Below are positions 23,753-36,545 of a stretch of DNA of 64,000 nt, piece after piece. Positions within the stretch are counted from its first letter, which is position 1. Every line of letters begins with the position of its first letter. The position numbers and the translations under genes were made by a program. The stretch spans positions 3,718,501-3,782,500 of the forward strand of contig LR746281.1 of the NCBI GenBank assembly GCA_902729315.2, given 5' to 3'. Below the pieces are notes generated by a model. It was not told the origin of the DNA and searched no databases. It saw only the letters and a list, made by a program, of their open reading frames with translations. Source of the DNA: Spirodela intermedia. Its lineage: Eukaryota > Streptophyta > Magnoliopsida > Alismatales > Araceae.

Positions 23753-25261
23753 TGATGTGGTTCTAAGTCGTTATTAGAATCATCAATCAATTTTAATAAC
23801 TTGTTCAACTAGATTCAACAAAAATAATAATAAGAATTTTAGATGGATATAGTGGTGAGCTAGGTCATCTCCTTAGGGGAAAGCTTTTAAAAATCCTTTT
23901 ATCCTCTAATTTAAAGAATTACAAATTGATTAGAAGATTTAAATTCATATTCAAAACAATAAATGAAATAAAATGGCAAATAAATATAAATGCGAATATA
24001 AAAATGAAATGAATTAAAATCAATAAACTAAATATGCTTTGGATTGATTAAAATAGAAGAAAAAAAGTAAATAAATAATTTAACCTAAGAAAATAAAATT
24101 ATTTCACAGATCAAACAAGAAAATAATAAAAACTCTATTAAAAATCAAACTTACAACTCTTTGAATGCATGGCTTGATGTCAACTTCTGGGTAGCACTTC
24201 TCAATCTTGCATCTAGTTCAATAGAATGGATTTAAGGTGAAAAGGGTAAAGGAGAACAATCAAAATTAACAATGCACTCTTCAGAATCCTATTTTCTCAT
24301 GAGAAAGAAGAACAATATTTTCTCTCAAGAACAACCCAAGAACAACTCTAGAAAATCTCCATTTCCCTCCCCTCTTCCTCCTTTGTCCCATAGATCTACA
24401 AATCGAATTTTCTATTTTGACTTCTTATTTTCTGTCATATTTTGCCAATTTTTCTCTAAAGTTTTCAGCATTTTCCCCTTTTCTCATGGGGTAATAATCG
24501 ATATTATCTATTTTGCCAGATGATAATCAATATTTGAATATATACCCTTTTGTGCATGTGAGGGAATAATTGATATCGTTTGTTTTACCAAATGATAATT
24601 GATATTTCTAAATATATGCTCCGAAGCATGGTTCGATGAAGACTATTGGATCCTTGTGCTATGATTTTGCTCTGAAGAGGGGTGATGTGGCCTAATAATC
24701 ACTGTTAGATCTCCATCGGCTCTTGCTCCTTTTGCATGTGCTTTATCACGATCTGTGTGCATCAGATGCCATGATAGCCACTGTTGGATTGGTGGCTACT
24801 TTTCATGTATTGATGGCTATGACATGGAGTGTGGGATCTACTAGCAGTCACCATTGGATCTTGGAGCTACTTTTTCATATGACAGCAACAGTGATGTGGC
24901 TTCATGGCATGCATTAGATTTGACCACTACTATCACACTACTGTTAGATCTGAAAAGAATATAAAGTTAATCCCATATTGAAAGTATTATGTGATTGTTA
25001 TCATATCTAATAATGATGTCTTCTAATTATATTTATTTTAAAGCCTCAAATTTTTAGAAAAATTATATAAAATAGATTTCAATTAATCATAAAATTTAGC
25101 ACAATAATATTTTATTTTAAAAAATAAGTGAGAATTAAGCCTCAAGATATAAAATAAATTCTCATCAACTTTTTGTTTATTCATAAAATATCAATTTAAA
25201 TTAAGATTTAGAGAGGTTCATTTAAATAACAAATAAAATAATTTACATGATAACTTGTGAA
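23753..25261 (-). repeat. 5' LTR of E3 (partial) and flank
   Basis: Antisense LTR starting TGATGTGGTTC next to the E3 primer site. No second copy is present in the window, so its far end is uncertain; E4 sequence begins near 25262. It contains AT-rich DNA, ATAATCGATATT-type repeats near 24490-24600 and a loose tandem of TGTTAGATC / TTGGATC motifs at 24640-24950. No gene is seen. Confidence 0.5.
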
Positions 25262-25761
25262 ATATTCCTCAAATATACATTATTGTCCTACAACATAAAT
25301 TAATAATGAATACTTCACCCCCCAACTTAAAAATGACATTGTCCTCAATGACACAGAAAAATCGAAACAAAATATGCAGAAAAGATAATTTTCAAGTGAA
25401 GTATACATATATGTAAAGTTAAGCATTAAAAATGTTGTCATAAATGATTAAGCTCAGAAAGACATCACCTCAACCTCATTTTTAATTTTCCACTTCATCT
25501 TACACTCCTCCTACACTTTTTCGAAAAAACAAATACAGAAACAAGTATTGCAAAATACTAAGAAAAATAGAGCTTAAAAAAAAATCAAACATAATGAAAT
25601 AAAAACCATGGGTTGCCTATCATGCAATGTTGCAATTAATGTCGCTAGCTGGACAGCTCTAAGATCATATAAGATGATCTATGGCCATCAAAATATATTG
25701 ATATCCCAAGGTAAGTTTCATGATATTCTTTTTCAAATTTAGCATAAATTTTGTATCCTCT

Positions 25762-27360
25762 TGACATGACTCAGTCGTTTTATATTAAATCACGCAAATA
25801 TAAAATTTGTAAAACTAGAAAATACGAATTTTCAGATATTTAGAAGTATTTCTAAATAAATATATCAATTATAATTCAATAAAATTCCAAAAAATAGCGG
25901 TAATTTTCCAAGTCAATCACAAGGATGTAATATAATATCTGGTAATTATTCAGAATTATTCTCAATGAATACGATTTTCTTACGAATTTTATACTAGGAA
26001 ATAAAAAGGAAATATATTTAAAATTCACGAAAAAAAAAGGAAATAAGGGTGCGGGCGTCAGGATGATGTCAGCGCCCGGTGAACGTGAATCAGGTGAAAA
26101 CAGAGTTCTGCCCGACGATTCTTACGTAAGCGATTACAGACGACTTAATTAATCAAATTAAGATCTGTAAAAGCCGGAAGAATCGTAATTTAACGAAGTA
26201 TAGTTTGGTAAATTAAAATCACACAAAGTATCACTAAATAAAGCGTAAATTAAATTGAAAGCAGGAAAACAGAGCTCTGACGTCGCGACGGCGATGCGTC
26301 GACGATGCACCGGAATCCTAAGCGTTCGGGAGGGTTGTCGTGTAGTGTCCACGGCCTCGAACGCTCTCCTTGGACAAAGACGATGTGGACAATTTCTAGA
26401 TCTTCTCGCGAAGTCTAAAAATCAATGAAGTGGGTCGTCGAATCGTCTCCGGCGGCTGTCACCCGACAGAGAGGAGCTGGATGGAGGTGGGGCGTATGTC
26501 AAGGAGCTTCATCCTCAGGTCCACGCAGCAAGAGGAGGCTCTTCATCGCATCTGGTACGCTCTCAAGAGGTGGCGACTGGTCTCCCGGCGGATCATCCTC
26601 TTCCTGACGACGGCTTGTTCGTTGATCAATCGGAGATGATTTACTCGATGGATTCACGATCCTTTTATCGTGAATCGTTCAGCAATTTTAGTAGCAATGC
26701 TCCGCGAATCGCGTTGACGAGATTTTTGCCGATGATCCAATGATTCTCGTTGCTTAATCCTTCACCGACGATCTGCAGGAATGTCGTGATAATCAGATAA
26801 AAATATATGAATTTTGACTCTGGGAGGGTTCGAACCCACGCCGGTCGCTCGCCTCTTCTGAGGAAGGTGTGACGGGGGTTTAGTCCCACATCGGTTGTAC
26901 GCCGATTTTTCGGGTGAATATATAGTAGTGTTAGCTTTCTCAGCAAAGTCCCTTCTCTCGCGTGTATGACCACTCCTTGCCCCACAGCCAGCTGGCCACC
27001 GGTGACGTGGAAGGGGAGTGTGGCGTACGCATGCCCTGTCAGTCCCCAAGCCAAGTCGCTTGAGCCCCTGCTCGCGGCTTACTCCCCGACTGCACTTCCG
27101 ACCCACTTGCCGCTTGCGAGCTCGGCTGGCCGGCGGGTTCCCCTCATTTTTGCAATATTTTTATTTTTATTTGTTCTTCATTTATCTCAAAAGTTTGACT
27201 GTAAAAATTGTATAAAATCACATAATTACCCAAAAATTCATGTTAATCAATTGAAAACCAAAAATCATTTTTTAACACAAATATAAGTCTATTTATCATG
27301 AGTTAAGGCTAAAACTATATTATTTACTAATTATTAACTCATGATAATGAAGACTTATCA
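25762..27360 (-). mobile_element. Solo LTR-A, copy L10, inside E4
   Basis: A complete antisense LTR of 1599 bp, TGACATGACTCAG to ACTTATCA. The flanks CCTCT (25757-25761) and CCTCC (27361-27365) look like a duplication with one change. It has one copy of the GGCTGTCACCCG repeat, as in L3. Confidence 0.88.
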
Positions 27361-27990
27361 CCTCCCCTACTCCATTTTATCTTCCATACATATTTGTTCA
27401 ATTTGCAAGGAGTGAAATATTTCAAGCTTAGAAATAATTCTAATGAGCTGTGAGTTTTGAAGGATGGAAGGATTTTCTTCTTTAATCTTAGATCTAATGA
27501 ATTCAGTAAAATTTTAATTTTCTCCTCCAAAATTATCTCTATACTCATATTCATTATTTTCGTTTCTCACCATTAGTTGAATCAACTTTTTTTCTAGCTT
27601 TTCATTTCTCAACTCATCAAATTCGTCATCTTCCTAAGAGCTATCTTTTAATTTTGAGGTATGATATACATCATTATCAACATCCATGGCTGGAAAATTA
27701 TGATTAGATTTATTAATGTCGTCTCCTACATCTCCTAAATCAACTCATTTTTCCTCACCTGAAATATATTTTTCTTCATTTGTGTCCTTACTCCCTTCTA
27801 CTAAAATTTGGATGATTTTTCCATGATCAGCTGTTGTCTCTTCATCTAAGGGGTCTTTCTCCTCATCATCCTCACTATATTCATTCATCAATTGTGAGCA
27901 ATAAATGATTTTATTCAAATTTTCTACTACTATATTTTCAGCCTTAATGTTCTCATTTACTTCTAATGGCTCATTAATTTTATCTAATAA
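27361..27990 (-). pseudogene. E4 ORF-X remnant
   Basis: Colinear with the N-terminal half of E2 ORF-X and its upstream acidic spacer, but broken by frameshifts; the open piece 27339-27554 is in a shifted frame. It carries CAA where E2 has a TAA stop (near 27815), which shows that the spacer and ORF-X were one frame in the ancestor. The function is unknown. Confidence 0.6.
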
Positions 27991-29479
27991 TTAGAAATAA
28001 GGATTAGGTAAAATATTCTCACTCAATATATTCACTGACTTAACATTTTCATTTCATGAGTTTTTTTCTAAATTTATTCAGCTAGACTCTCCTTGCTGAA
28101 ATCTTATTGTTGGATAGTTTCTTGAATTTTCTATGGGCTGACTAGGTAGCTATCCCTCTTCTCTCTTATTCCTAAGAGTCTCTATAATTTGTTTCTAGTG
28201 CAGCATCATTTGATTCATAGTTTGTTGCATCATTTGGCTCATTTGCTGCATCATTTCCATAGCATCAGGTTGAATTTGAGAGGACTGATTTTTTTGAAAT
28301 GTATGTTCCTATTTTGGACAAAATTCAAAATGTGAATTGGATCTAAGTGCTTTTGGATTTTGAATATTATTTGGGTCTCTCGATGAAAAATTATTCCTCT
28401 AATTAGGGTTATAAAAATTTGAAAAAGGTTCCCTATTTCTATTAAAACTGTGAGCTACTTGCACTTGTTCTTGCCTAGGTTGAAATGATTGATCTAAATT
28501 ATAACATTGAAATTCAGAATAATCATTTTCACCATACATAGGACATGTACTATTCGAATTAAATTGAGGCTTAAAAGGCTTTCTAATATTGTCAATAAGT
28601 AATTCAATTTTTTCTAATATTTGATTAATCTAATTAACCTCATTTCTAAGTTTAGAATCATCATCATGATGCAATTCATAAATTTCTCTCTTCTTATCCT
28701 TGTCATATAATTCAAAAGAGACTTGATCTCTAGAATTTTCACTTAAATTCTCATAAAGATTGTAAATCTCATCAAGAGTTTTCTCCATAAATGCTCCTCC
28801 ACATATAGAATCAACCATATTTCTATGTTGTTCTAATAATCCATCATAAAAAATTCTATTGAGCTGTCACTTGGGTATAGCATGATGAGGAGACTTTTTA
28901 AGTAAATCTTTGAATTTTTCCCATGTCTCATGCAAAGTTTATCCTGGTCTTTGAGAAAAACTCCATATATGTTTTTTTTATATTTTGAGTTTTTCCTAAG
29001 GGATAAAATTTTTAAAGAAAGGCCTGTTCTATATCTTTCTAGCTAGTTAATTCTCTATCGAACATGGATAGCTAATGACTAGCTTTGTCCCTAAGTGTAT
29101 GAGGGAATAATTTCATTTTAATAATTTCTAGTGTAACTTGAAGGAGATTAACTAAATCACAGACCATATGAAATTTTTCTAAGTGCTGATGAGGTTCTTC
29201 TAAAGGCAATCCATGAAAATTAGGGAGTATTTAAAAAATTCTTCAATTTATTTCGAATTTAACAGTGGGTGCTAATGGGACTGTAATATTGGATGCTCTT
29301 TGAAATGAATTAGGGATATAATAATTTTTCATGGCCATAGAATTGTTCTCAATTTGGCCTGTATTTCCTTCAGGATCTATCAAAATTAATTTTTCTTTCG
29401 GATCTTTATTTTTGAATGAAATAATGAAAGGATTTTCTAGCCTTGGATGCAAGGATCTTCTACCATGCATAAAATACAA
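27991..29479 (-). pseudogene. gag: E4 gag remnant
   Basis: Same order as E2 gag. 29479-29243 is the N-terminal piece (FIISFKNKDPKEK..., ASNITVPLAPTVKFEIN). 28818-28630 holds MVDSICGGAFMEKT and LYENLSENSRDQ. Between them, stops and indels destroy the CPHHAIPKW part (the TGG is now TGA). It ends in the spacer before ORF-X. Non-functional. Confidence 0.75.
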
Positions 29480-29684
29480 TAAATTCGAGAGAAAAATTTA
29501 GTAATTGTTACCCTCCTTCAGTATGCTCCATTCCTTGTCTTGCTTCTTTTCATTCCCTTTTTCTAAAAAAAAAATCGACAAAAAGAAAATAAAACAAAGA
29601 GTTAAATTTTTTTGTGTACTCTAAGAGAAAAATAGAAAAATACTAAATATTATGCAATACATTCCCAACAATAGTACCAAAATT

Positions 29685-31287
29685 TGATGTGACTCAGTCG
29701 TTGTATATTAAATCACGTAAATATTAAATTTATAAAACTAGAAAATATGAATTTTTAGATATTTAGAAGTATTTATAAATAAATATATCAATTATAATTC
29801 AATAAAACTTCCAAAAATAGTAGTGATTTTCTAGGTCGATCACAAGGATGTAATATAATATCTAGTAATTATTCATAATACAATGTTCTATGAATTATAT
29901 ACTAAGAATTGAAAAGAAAATATATTTAAAATTTACAAAAAAAGAAAATAAGTGTGCCAATATCAAGATGATGTTAGTGCCCGGCGAATGTGAATTGGGC
30001 GAAAATAGAGTTTCGCTTGGCGATTCTTATGTAAGCAATTACAAATGATTTAATTAATCAAATTAAGATCTGTAAAAGCCAGAAGAATTGTAATTGAACA
30101 AAGTATACTTTGATAAATTAAAAACACAAAATTATCACTAAATGAAGCGTAAAGTAAATTGAAAGCAAGAAAACAAAGTTCCGGCATCGCGACGGTGATG
30201 CGTCGGCGATGCACTGGAATCTTAAGCATTCGGGAGGATCATCATGTAGTGTCCACGGCCTCGAAGGCCCTCCTTGGACAAAGCTGACATGGGCAATCTC
30301 TAGATCTCCTTGCAAAGTCTAGAGATTAATAAAATGGGTCGTCGAATCGTCTCTGGCGGCTATCACCCAGCGGAGCAGAAAAACGGTGACTTTGCAGCTC
30401 TCTAGTGGCTATCACCCGACAGAGAAGAGCTGGATGGAGGTGGGGCGCATGTTAGGGAGCTTCATCCTCAAGTCTGCACAGCAAGAGGAGACTCTTCATT
30501 GCATCCGGTACGCTCTCAAGAGGTGGCGACTCGTCTCTCGGCAGATCGTCCTCTTCCCAACAATGGCTTGTTCATCGATCAATCGGAGATGATTTACTCA
30601 ATGGATTCACGATCCTTTTATCGTAAATTGTTCAGCAATTTTAGTAGCAATGCTCCACGAATCGTGTTGACGAAGTTTTCGCTGATGATCTAACGATTCT
30701 CGTTGCTTAATCCTTCACCGACGATCTGCAAGAAAGTCACGATAATTATATAAAAATATATTACTTTTGACTCTAGAAGGACTCAAACCTATGCCAGTCA
30801 TTCGCCTCTTTTGAGGAAGGTGTGATGCGGGTTTAGTCCCACATCGGTTGTGCGCCAATTTTTCAGGCGAATATATAGTAATGTTAGATTTCTAAGCAAA
30901 GTTCCTTCTCTCGTGTGTACGACCACTCCTTGCCCCACAACTGACTGGCCACTGGTGACATGGAAGGGGAATGGCACACATGTGCCCCTATCGGTCCAAG
31001 CTACTTGAGCCCCTACTCGTGGCTACTCCCTAACTGAGCTTCCAACCTGCTTGCGGGCCCAGCTAGCCGGCGAGTCCCCTCATTTTATTTTTATTTCTTG
31101 TTCTTCATTTATCTCAAAAGTAAGACTATAAAAATCATATAAAATCATATAATTACCCAAAAATTCACGTTAATTAATTAAAAACCACTTTTCACACTTT
31201 AACACAAATATAAGTCTATTTATCATGAGTTAAGGCTAAAACTATATTATTTACTAATTATTAACTCATGATAATGAAGACTTATCA
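29685..31287 (-). mobile_element. 5' LTR of E4 (L11)
   Basis: An antisense LTR-A of 1603 bp, TGATGTGACTCAG to ACTTATCA, following a degraded primer site (minus-strand TTTTGGTACTATTGTTGGGA at 29662-29681). It is inserted beside an F3 fragment. Confidence 0.88.
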
Positions 31288-31547
31288 GTGGCCAATTGAT
31301 CAATTGAGCAAGGAGCACCTATACACATGCGCGTGCATGAGGGCAAACCACCTTATTGTTTTCTCTCAAAATGGTCCTAGGAATTATTTTATTTCAAGGG
31401 AAGGGATCTCTACTAAGAGAGAGAAGCTTTAGTTTATATTCAGCACATGTGTCTGATATATTTCTATTGTGGGACTAAATGTTTTCATCTATTTCAATGC
31501 AACTATCTAGAGTGCTATGTGATCTAGCAATATACAAAGAGTCATGT
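31288..31547 (-). repeat. F3 repeat fragment
   Basis: Non-coding; the reverse complement matches 19205-19440 in order over its whole length. It is bounded by LTR-A copies on both sides. Confidence 0.65.
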
Positions 31548-34500
31548 TGATGTCTTCATTATCATGAGTTAATAATTAGTAAATAATATATTATTAGCCT
31601 GAACTCATCATAAATAGACTTATATTTGTGTTAAAATGTGAAAAGTGATTTTCAATTGATTAATGTGATTTGTTGGCTAATTATGTGATTTTCTATGAAT
31701 TTATATAATTTTTATAATTGTATTTTTTAGATAAATAAAGAAAAAGAAATAAAAATAAAAATATAACAAAATGAGGGGAACCTACCAACCAACCAACCAA
31801 GCCTGCAAGCAAGTTGGAAGCACAGTTAAGGAGGAGCTGTGAGTAGAGGCTCGAGTGGGTAAGACAGATGGGGACATGTGTGTGCCATTCCCCTTCCATG
31901 TCACTAGTGGCCAACTAGCTATAGGGCAAAGAGTGGTCCTACGTGTGGGAGAAAGGGACTCATTATTTACAATGTGATATTACTATACATTTGCTAGAAA
32001 CTTTGACGCATAAGTGATGTGGGACTAAACTTGTGTCACACCTTCCTCTGAAAAGGTTTGAAGATTTTAATACCTAAAATACTTCTTAGTTATAATAGAA
32101 ATATACCATGATGATGTCACTTGATAAGGGTATTAAAGCACTTATTTCAATCTCTCTCATACAAGTAGACAATTGGCAAGGGTTTGAATCCTCTAAGAGC
32201 CAAAACTTATATTTTATCTACTTATCGTGACTTTCCTACAAATCACTAGTGAAGGATTAAACAGCAAGAATTTTTGGATCATCGGCAAAAATCTCATCAA
32301 TGTGATTCGTGGAGCATTTTTACTAAAATTGTTAAACGGTTCATGATAAGTTTTCATTATCATGAGTTAATAATTAGTAAATAATATAGTTTTAGCCTTA
32401 ACTCATAATAAATAGACATATATTTGTGTTAAAGTGTGAAAAGTGGTTTTCAATTGATTAACATGAATTTTTGTGTAATTATGTGATTTTATATGATTTT
32501 ATATAATTTTTATAGTCTTACTTTTGAGATAAATGAAGGAAAAGAAATTAAAATAAAAATAGCAAAATGGGGGGGACCCACTGGCCAGCGCGGCCCACAA
32601 GCGGGTCGGAAGCAAGTTGGGTAGGAGCCATGAGCAGGGGCTCGAGCAGCTTGAACTGATGGGGGCATGTGTGCACCACTCCCCTTCCATGTCACTAGTG
32701 GCCAACTGGCTGTGGGGCAAGGAGTCGTTGTACACGTGCGAGAAAGGGACTTGATTGAAAATTTAATATTACTATATATTTGTCAAAAACTTCAGTGCAC
32801 AATTGATGTGGGACTAAACCCGTGTCACCTTCCCTAGATAGGGCAGGGTAACCGATGTGGGTTCAAATCCTCTTAGAGCCAAAACTCATATTTTTTTCAT
32901 CTGATTATCACGACTTTCCTGCAGATCACCGGTGAAGGATTAACCAACCAAAATTGCTCGATCATCAATGAAAATCTCATCAACATAATTCATGAAGCAT
33001 TGTAACTAAAATTGTTGAACAATTCGTGATAAAAGGATCGCAAATCCATCGAGTAAAGTAGCTCTAATTGGTCAACAAACAAGCTGTCGTCAGAAAGAGG
33101 ACAATCTGGCGAGAGACAAGTCGCCACCTCCTAAGAGCATACCAGATGCGATGAAGAGCCTCCTCTTGTTGCATAAACCTGAGGATGAAGCTCCCTGACA
33201 CGCGCCCCACTTTCATCCAGCTCCTCTCCGTCAAGTGACAACCGTTAGAGAGCTGCAAAGTCGCCATTTTTCTGCTCTGCCGGGTGACAACTGTCGAAGA
33301 TGATTTGATGACTCATTTCATTGATCTTTAGACTTTGCAAGGAGATCTAATGATTGCCCACGTCGTCTTTGTCCAAAGAGAGCTTTCGAGGCCATGGATA
33401 TTGCATGACAATCCTCTCGAATGCTCAAGATTCCAGTGTATCACCAATGCATCGCCATAGCGATGCCAGAACTCTATTTTCCTACTTTAAACTTAATTTT
33501 CATTTCATTTAGTGATAATTTGTTGATTTTAAATTTACCAAGATAAACTTCATTTTATTATGATTCTTCTGGCTTTTATAGATTTTAATTTGATCAATTA
33601 AATCATCTATAATCGCTTATGTAAGAATCATCGTGTAGAACTCTATTTTTACTTGATTCATGTTCGCCAGGCACTGACATCATCTTGATGTCTGCACCTT
33701 TAATTTCCTTTTTTGTGAATTTTAAATATATTTAATTTTCATTTCCTAGTATAAAATTCATAGAAAATAGTATTCTTTGAGGAAAATTCTGAATAATTAC
33801 CAGATATTATATTATATCCCTGTGATCAACTTGGAAAATTATAGCTATTTTTGGATGTTTTATTGAGTCATAATTGATATATTTGCTCAGAAATACTTTT
33901 AAATACTTAAAAATTCATATTTTCTACTTTTATAAATTTTAAATTTTTGTGATTTACTATACAACGACTAAGTCATGTCAATTCATGATAAAAGGATCAT
34001 AAATTTATCAAGTAAATGATCTCTGATTGATCGACAAATAAGTCATTGTTGAAAAAAGACGATATGTCAGGAGACAAGTCGCACCTACTAAGAGCATACT
34101 AGATGCGATGAAGAGCCTCCTCTTACTATGTAGACCTTAGGTTGAAGCTCCCTCACATGCACCCCACCTCCATTTAGCACCTCTCTATTAGGTGACAGCT
34201 ACAAGAAAACCTCAAAATTATTGTTTTTCTACTCCATTAGGTGACAGCTTTTGGAGAGGATTTGACGACTCATTTCATTGATCTCTAGACTTTGTAAAGA
34301 GATCTAGAAATTACCCACATCGTCCTTGTCTAAGGAGAGCCTTCAAAGTTGTGGACACACAATAATCCTCCCAAACGCTCAAGATTCTAGTACATTGCTA
34401 ATGCATCACCATCGCAACATCGAAACTCTATTTTCTTACTTTCAACTTAATTTCAGCTTCATTTAGTAATAATTTATGTGATTTAAATTTATCAAGCTAT

Positions 34501-34636
34501 ACTTCATTCAATTATGATTCTTTCGGCTTTTACAGGTCTTAATTGAATTAATTAAATCATTTATAATCACTTACAAAAGAATCGTCGAGCAGAAAACTAT
34601 TTTGCCTAATTCATATTCATCGGGCACTAGCATCAT
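31548..34636 (+). mobile_element. LTR-A L12 (truncated), split by nested L13
   Basis: A sense LTR: 31548-32343 and 33981-34636. Its start has lost TAA from TGATAAG, and its last ~380 bp are missing beyond L14. It carries the extra ~105-bp module at 32060-32165 before the B-box block. Confidence 0.82.
32344..33980 (+). mobile_element. Solo LTR-A, copy L13
   Basis: A complete sense LTR of 1637 bp, TGATAAGTTTTC to GTCATGTCA, inside L12. The flanks GTTCA (32339-32343) and ATTCA (33981-33985) differ at one base, as expected for an aged duplication. Confidence 0.9.
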
Positions 34637-36270
34637 TGATGTGACATAGTCGTGGTATATTAAATCATACAAATCTAGAATTTATAAAAATAGAAAATAC
34701 AAATTTTCAGATATTTAGAAGTATTTTCAAACAAATATATCAATTATAATTCAATAAACTTCTAAAAATAGTAGTAATTTTCCAAGTCAATCACAAGGAT
34801 GTAATATAATATCTGGTAATTATTTAGAATTTTCCTCAAAGAATACTATTTTCTATGAATTTTATACTAGGAAATGAAAAGGAAATATATTTAAAATTCA
34901 CGAAGAAAAGGAAATAAGGGTGTAGACGTTAAAATGATGTCAGCGCCCAACAAATGTGAATTAGGTAGAAATAGAGTTCTACTCAGTGATTCTTACGTAA
35001 GCGACTATAGATGATTTAATTGATTAAATTAAGATTTATAAAAGTCAGAAGAATCATAATGAAATGAAGTATATCTTGGTAAATTTTAAAATCTAAAACA
35101 TTATCACTAAATGAAATGAAAATTAAGTTGAAAGTAGGAAAATGAAGTTCCAGCGTCGTGGTAGTGATGCGTCGATGATGCACCGAAATCTTGTGTTTGA
35201 GAGGATCATCGTGTAGTATTTATGACCTCAAAGGCTCTCCTTGGACAAGGACGATGTGGGTAATCTCTAGATCTCCTTGTGAAGTCTAAAGATCAATGAA
35301 ATCAGTCCTTGAATCATCTCTAGCAGCTGTCACCTGGTGGAGCGAAAAAATGGCAACTTTGCGGCTCTCCGGCGATTGTCACCTGATGGAGAGGAGCTCA
35401 ATGGAGATGGGGCATGTGTCAAGGAGCTTCATCCTCAGGTCTGCGCAGCAAGAGGAGACTCTTCATCACATCCGGTATGTTCTTAAGAAGTGGTAACTCA
35501 TCTCCCAGTGGATCATCCACTTTCCAACGACAGCTTGTTCATCGATCAATTGGAGATGCTTTACTCGATGGATTTGTGATCCTTTTATCACGAATCATTC
35601 AGTAATTTTAGTAACAATGCTTCGCAAATCACGTTGACGAGATTTTCGCCGATGATCAAGTGATTTTGGTTGCTTAATCCTTCACTAGCGATTTGCAAGA
35701 AAGTTGCGATAATTAGTTAAAAAAATATGAGTCTTGGCTCTGAGAGGATTCGAATCCACATTGGTTGCGTGCCCTTTTTGGGGATGGTGTGATGTGGGTT
35801 TAGTCCCACATCACTTGTGCAATAAATTTTTGGGTGAATATATAGTAATGTTACATATGAAAGCAAGTCCCGTTCTCACGCATGTACAACCATTCCTTGC
35901 CCCATAGTTGGCTGGCCACCAAGAAGGGGAGTGGCGCACATGTGACCCTATTGGTCCAATCCGCTCAAGCCCTTACTCACGATTGCATTTTTGACTAGAC
36001 TTTTGACCCGCTTGCAAGCTCGGCTGGCTAGTAGTTCCCCCCAACTTTATCTTATTTTTATTTTTATTTCTTTTTCTTCATTTATCTCAAAAGTAAGATT
36101 GTAAAAATCATATAAATTCATATAAAATCATATAATTATCCAAAAAATCACATTAATCAACTAAAAACCACTTTTCACACTTTAACATAAATATAAGTCA
36201 ATTTATTATGAGTTAAGGCTAAAACTATATTATTTACTAATTATTAACTCATGATAATGAAGACTTATCA
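34637..36270 (-). mobile_element. Solo LTR-A, copy L14
   Basis: A complete antisense LTR of 1634 bp, TGATGTGACATAG to ACTTATCA. The flanks ATCAT (34632-34636) and ATCAC (36271-36275) are probably a duplication with one change. Most CpG sites are lost. Confidence 0.88.
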
Positions 36271-36545
36271 ATCACTTACGAAAGATACTCATGATAATGA
36301 TAATATAAGTCTATTTTACTAATTATTTAAAATCACTTACGAAAGAATCATCAAGCGGAACCCTTTTACCTGAGCCCTTGTAATATAAAATTCATAAAAA
36401 ATTCATAAACCCTTGTACCTAATCAATGAAATTCATAAAAAATTCATAAACCCTTGTACCTTATCATCGAGCAAAAGAATCATTTTGTAATATAAAATTC
36501 ATAAAAAATTGATGCAAGATGGGGTGAGAACCCTTGTACCTGATC
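36271..36545. repeat. Scrambled filler DNA made of short copied pieces
   Basis: No gene. Short blocks recur in mixed order: ATCACTTACGAAAG (36271 and 36331), TAATATAAAATTCATAAAAAA (20-nt core, twice), CCCTTGTACCT.ATCA (three times) and TCATCGAGC / TCATCAAGC. Some match LTR-A and others match the GC-richer piece to the right. Confidence 0.7.

Larger units (their letters stand above)
21427..25261 (-). mobile_element. E3: truncated Athila-like element (different subfamily)
   Basis: Minus-strand remains of a second Athila-like lineage. In element order: part of the 5' LTR (to 23753), a primer site, gag and the start of protease. RT to integrase are absent: the reading fails just beyond 21431, where non-coding DNA resumes past the solo LTR, so the truncation predates that insertion. 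Its LTR does not match LTR-A. Confidence 0.75.
25262..31287 (-). mobile_element. E4: second copy of the E2-type non-autonomous element
   Basis: In plus order: a piece of 3' UTR (25262-25761) with the CACCCCCCAACTT polypurine tract, solo LTR L10 (25762-27360), decayed ORF-X and gag (27361-29684), and a 5' LTR (29685-31287). The 3' LTR is missing, so the element is truncated at its left end. Compared with E2, ~280 bp of ORF-X is deleted at the point where L10 sits. Confidence 0.78.

Noticed and set aside
24723-24917. Small membrane-like protein (64 codons)
   Set aside because: It falls in the E3 LTR, in loose tandem TTAGATC repeats; no family match is recognised.
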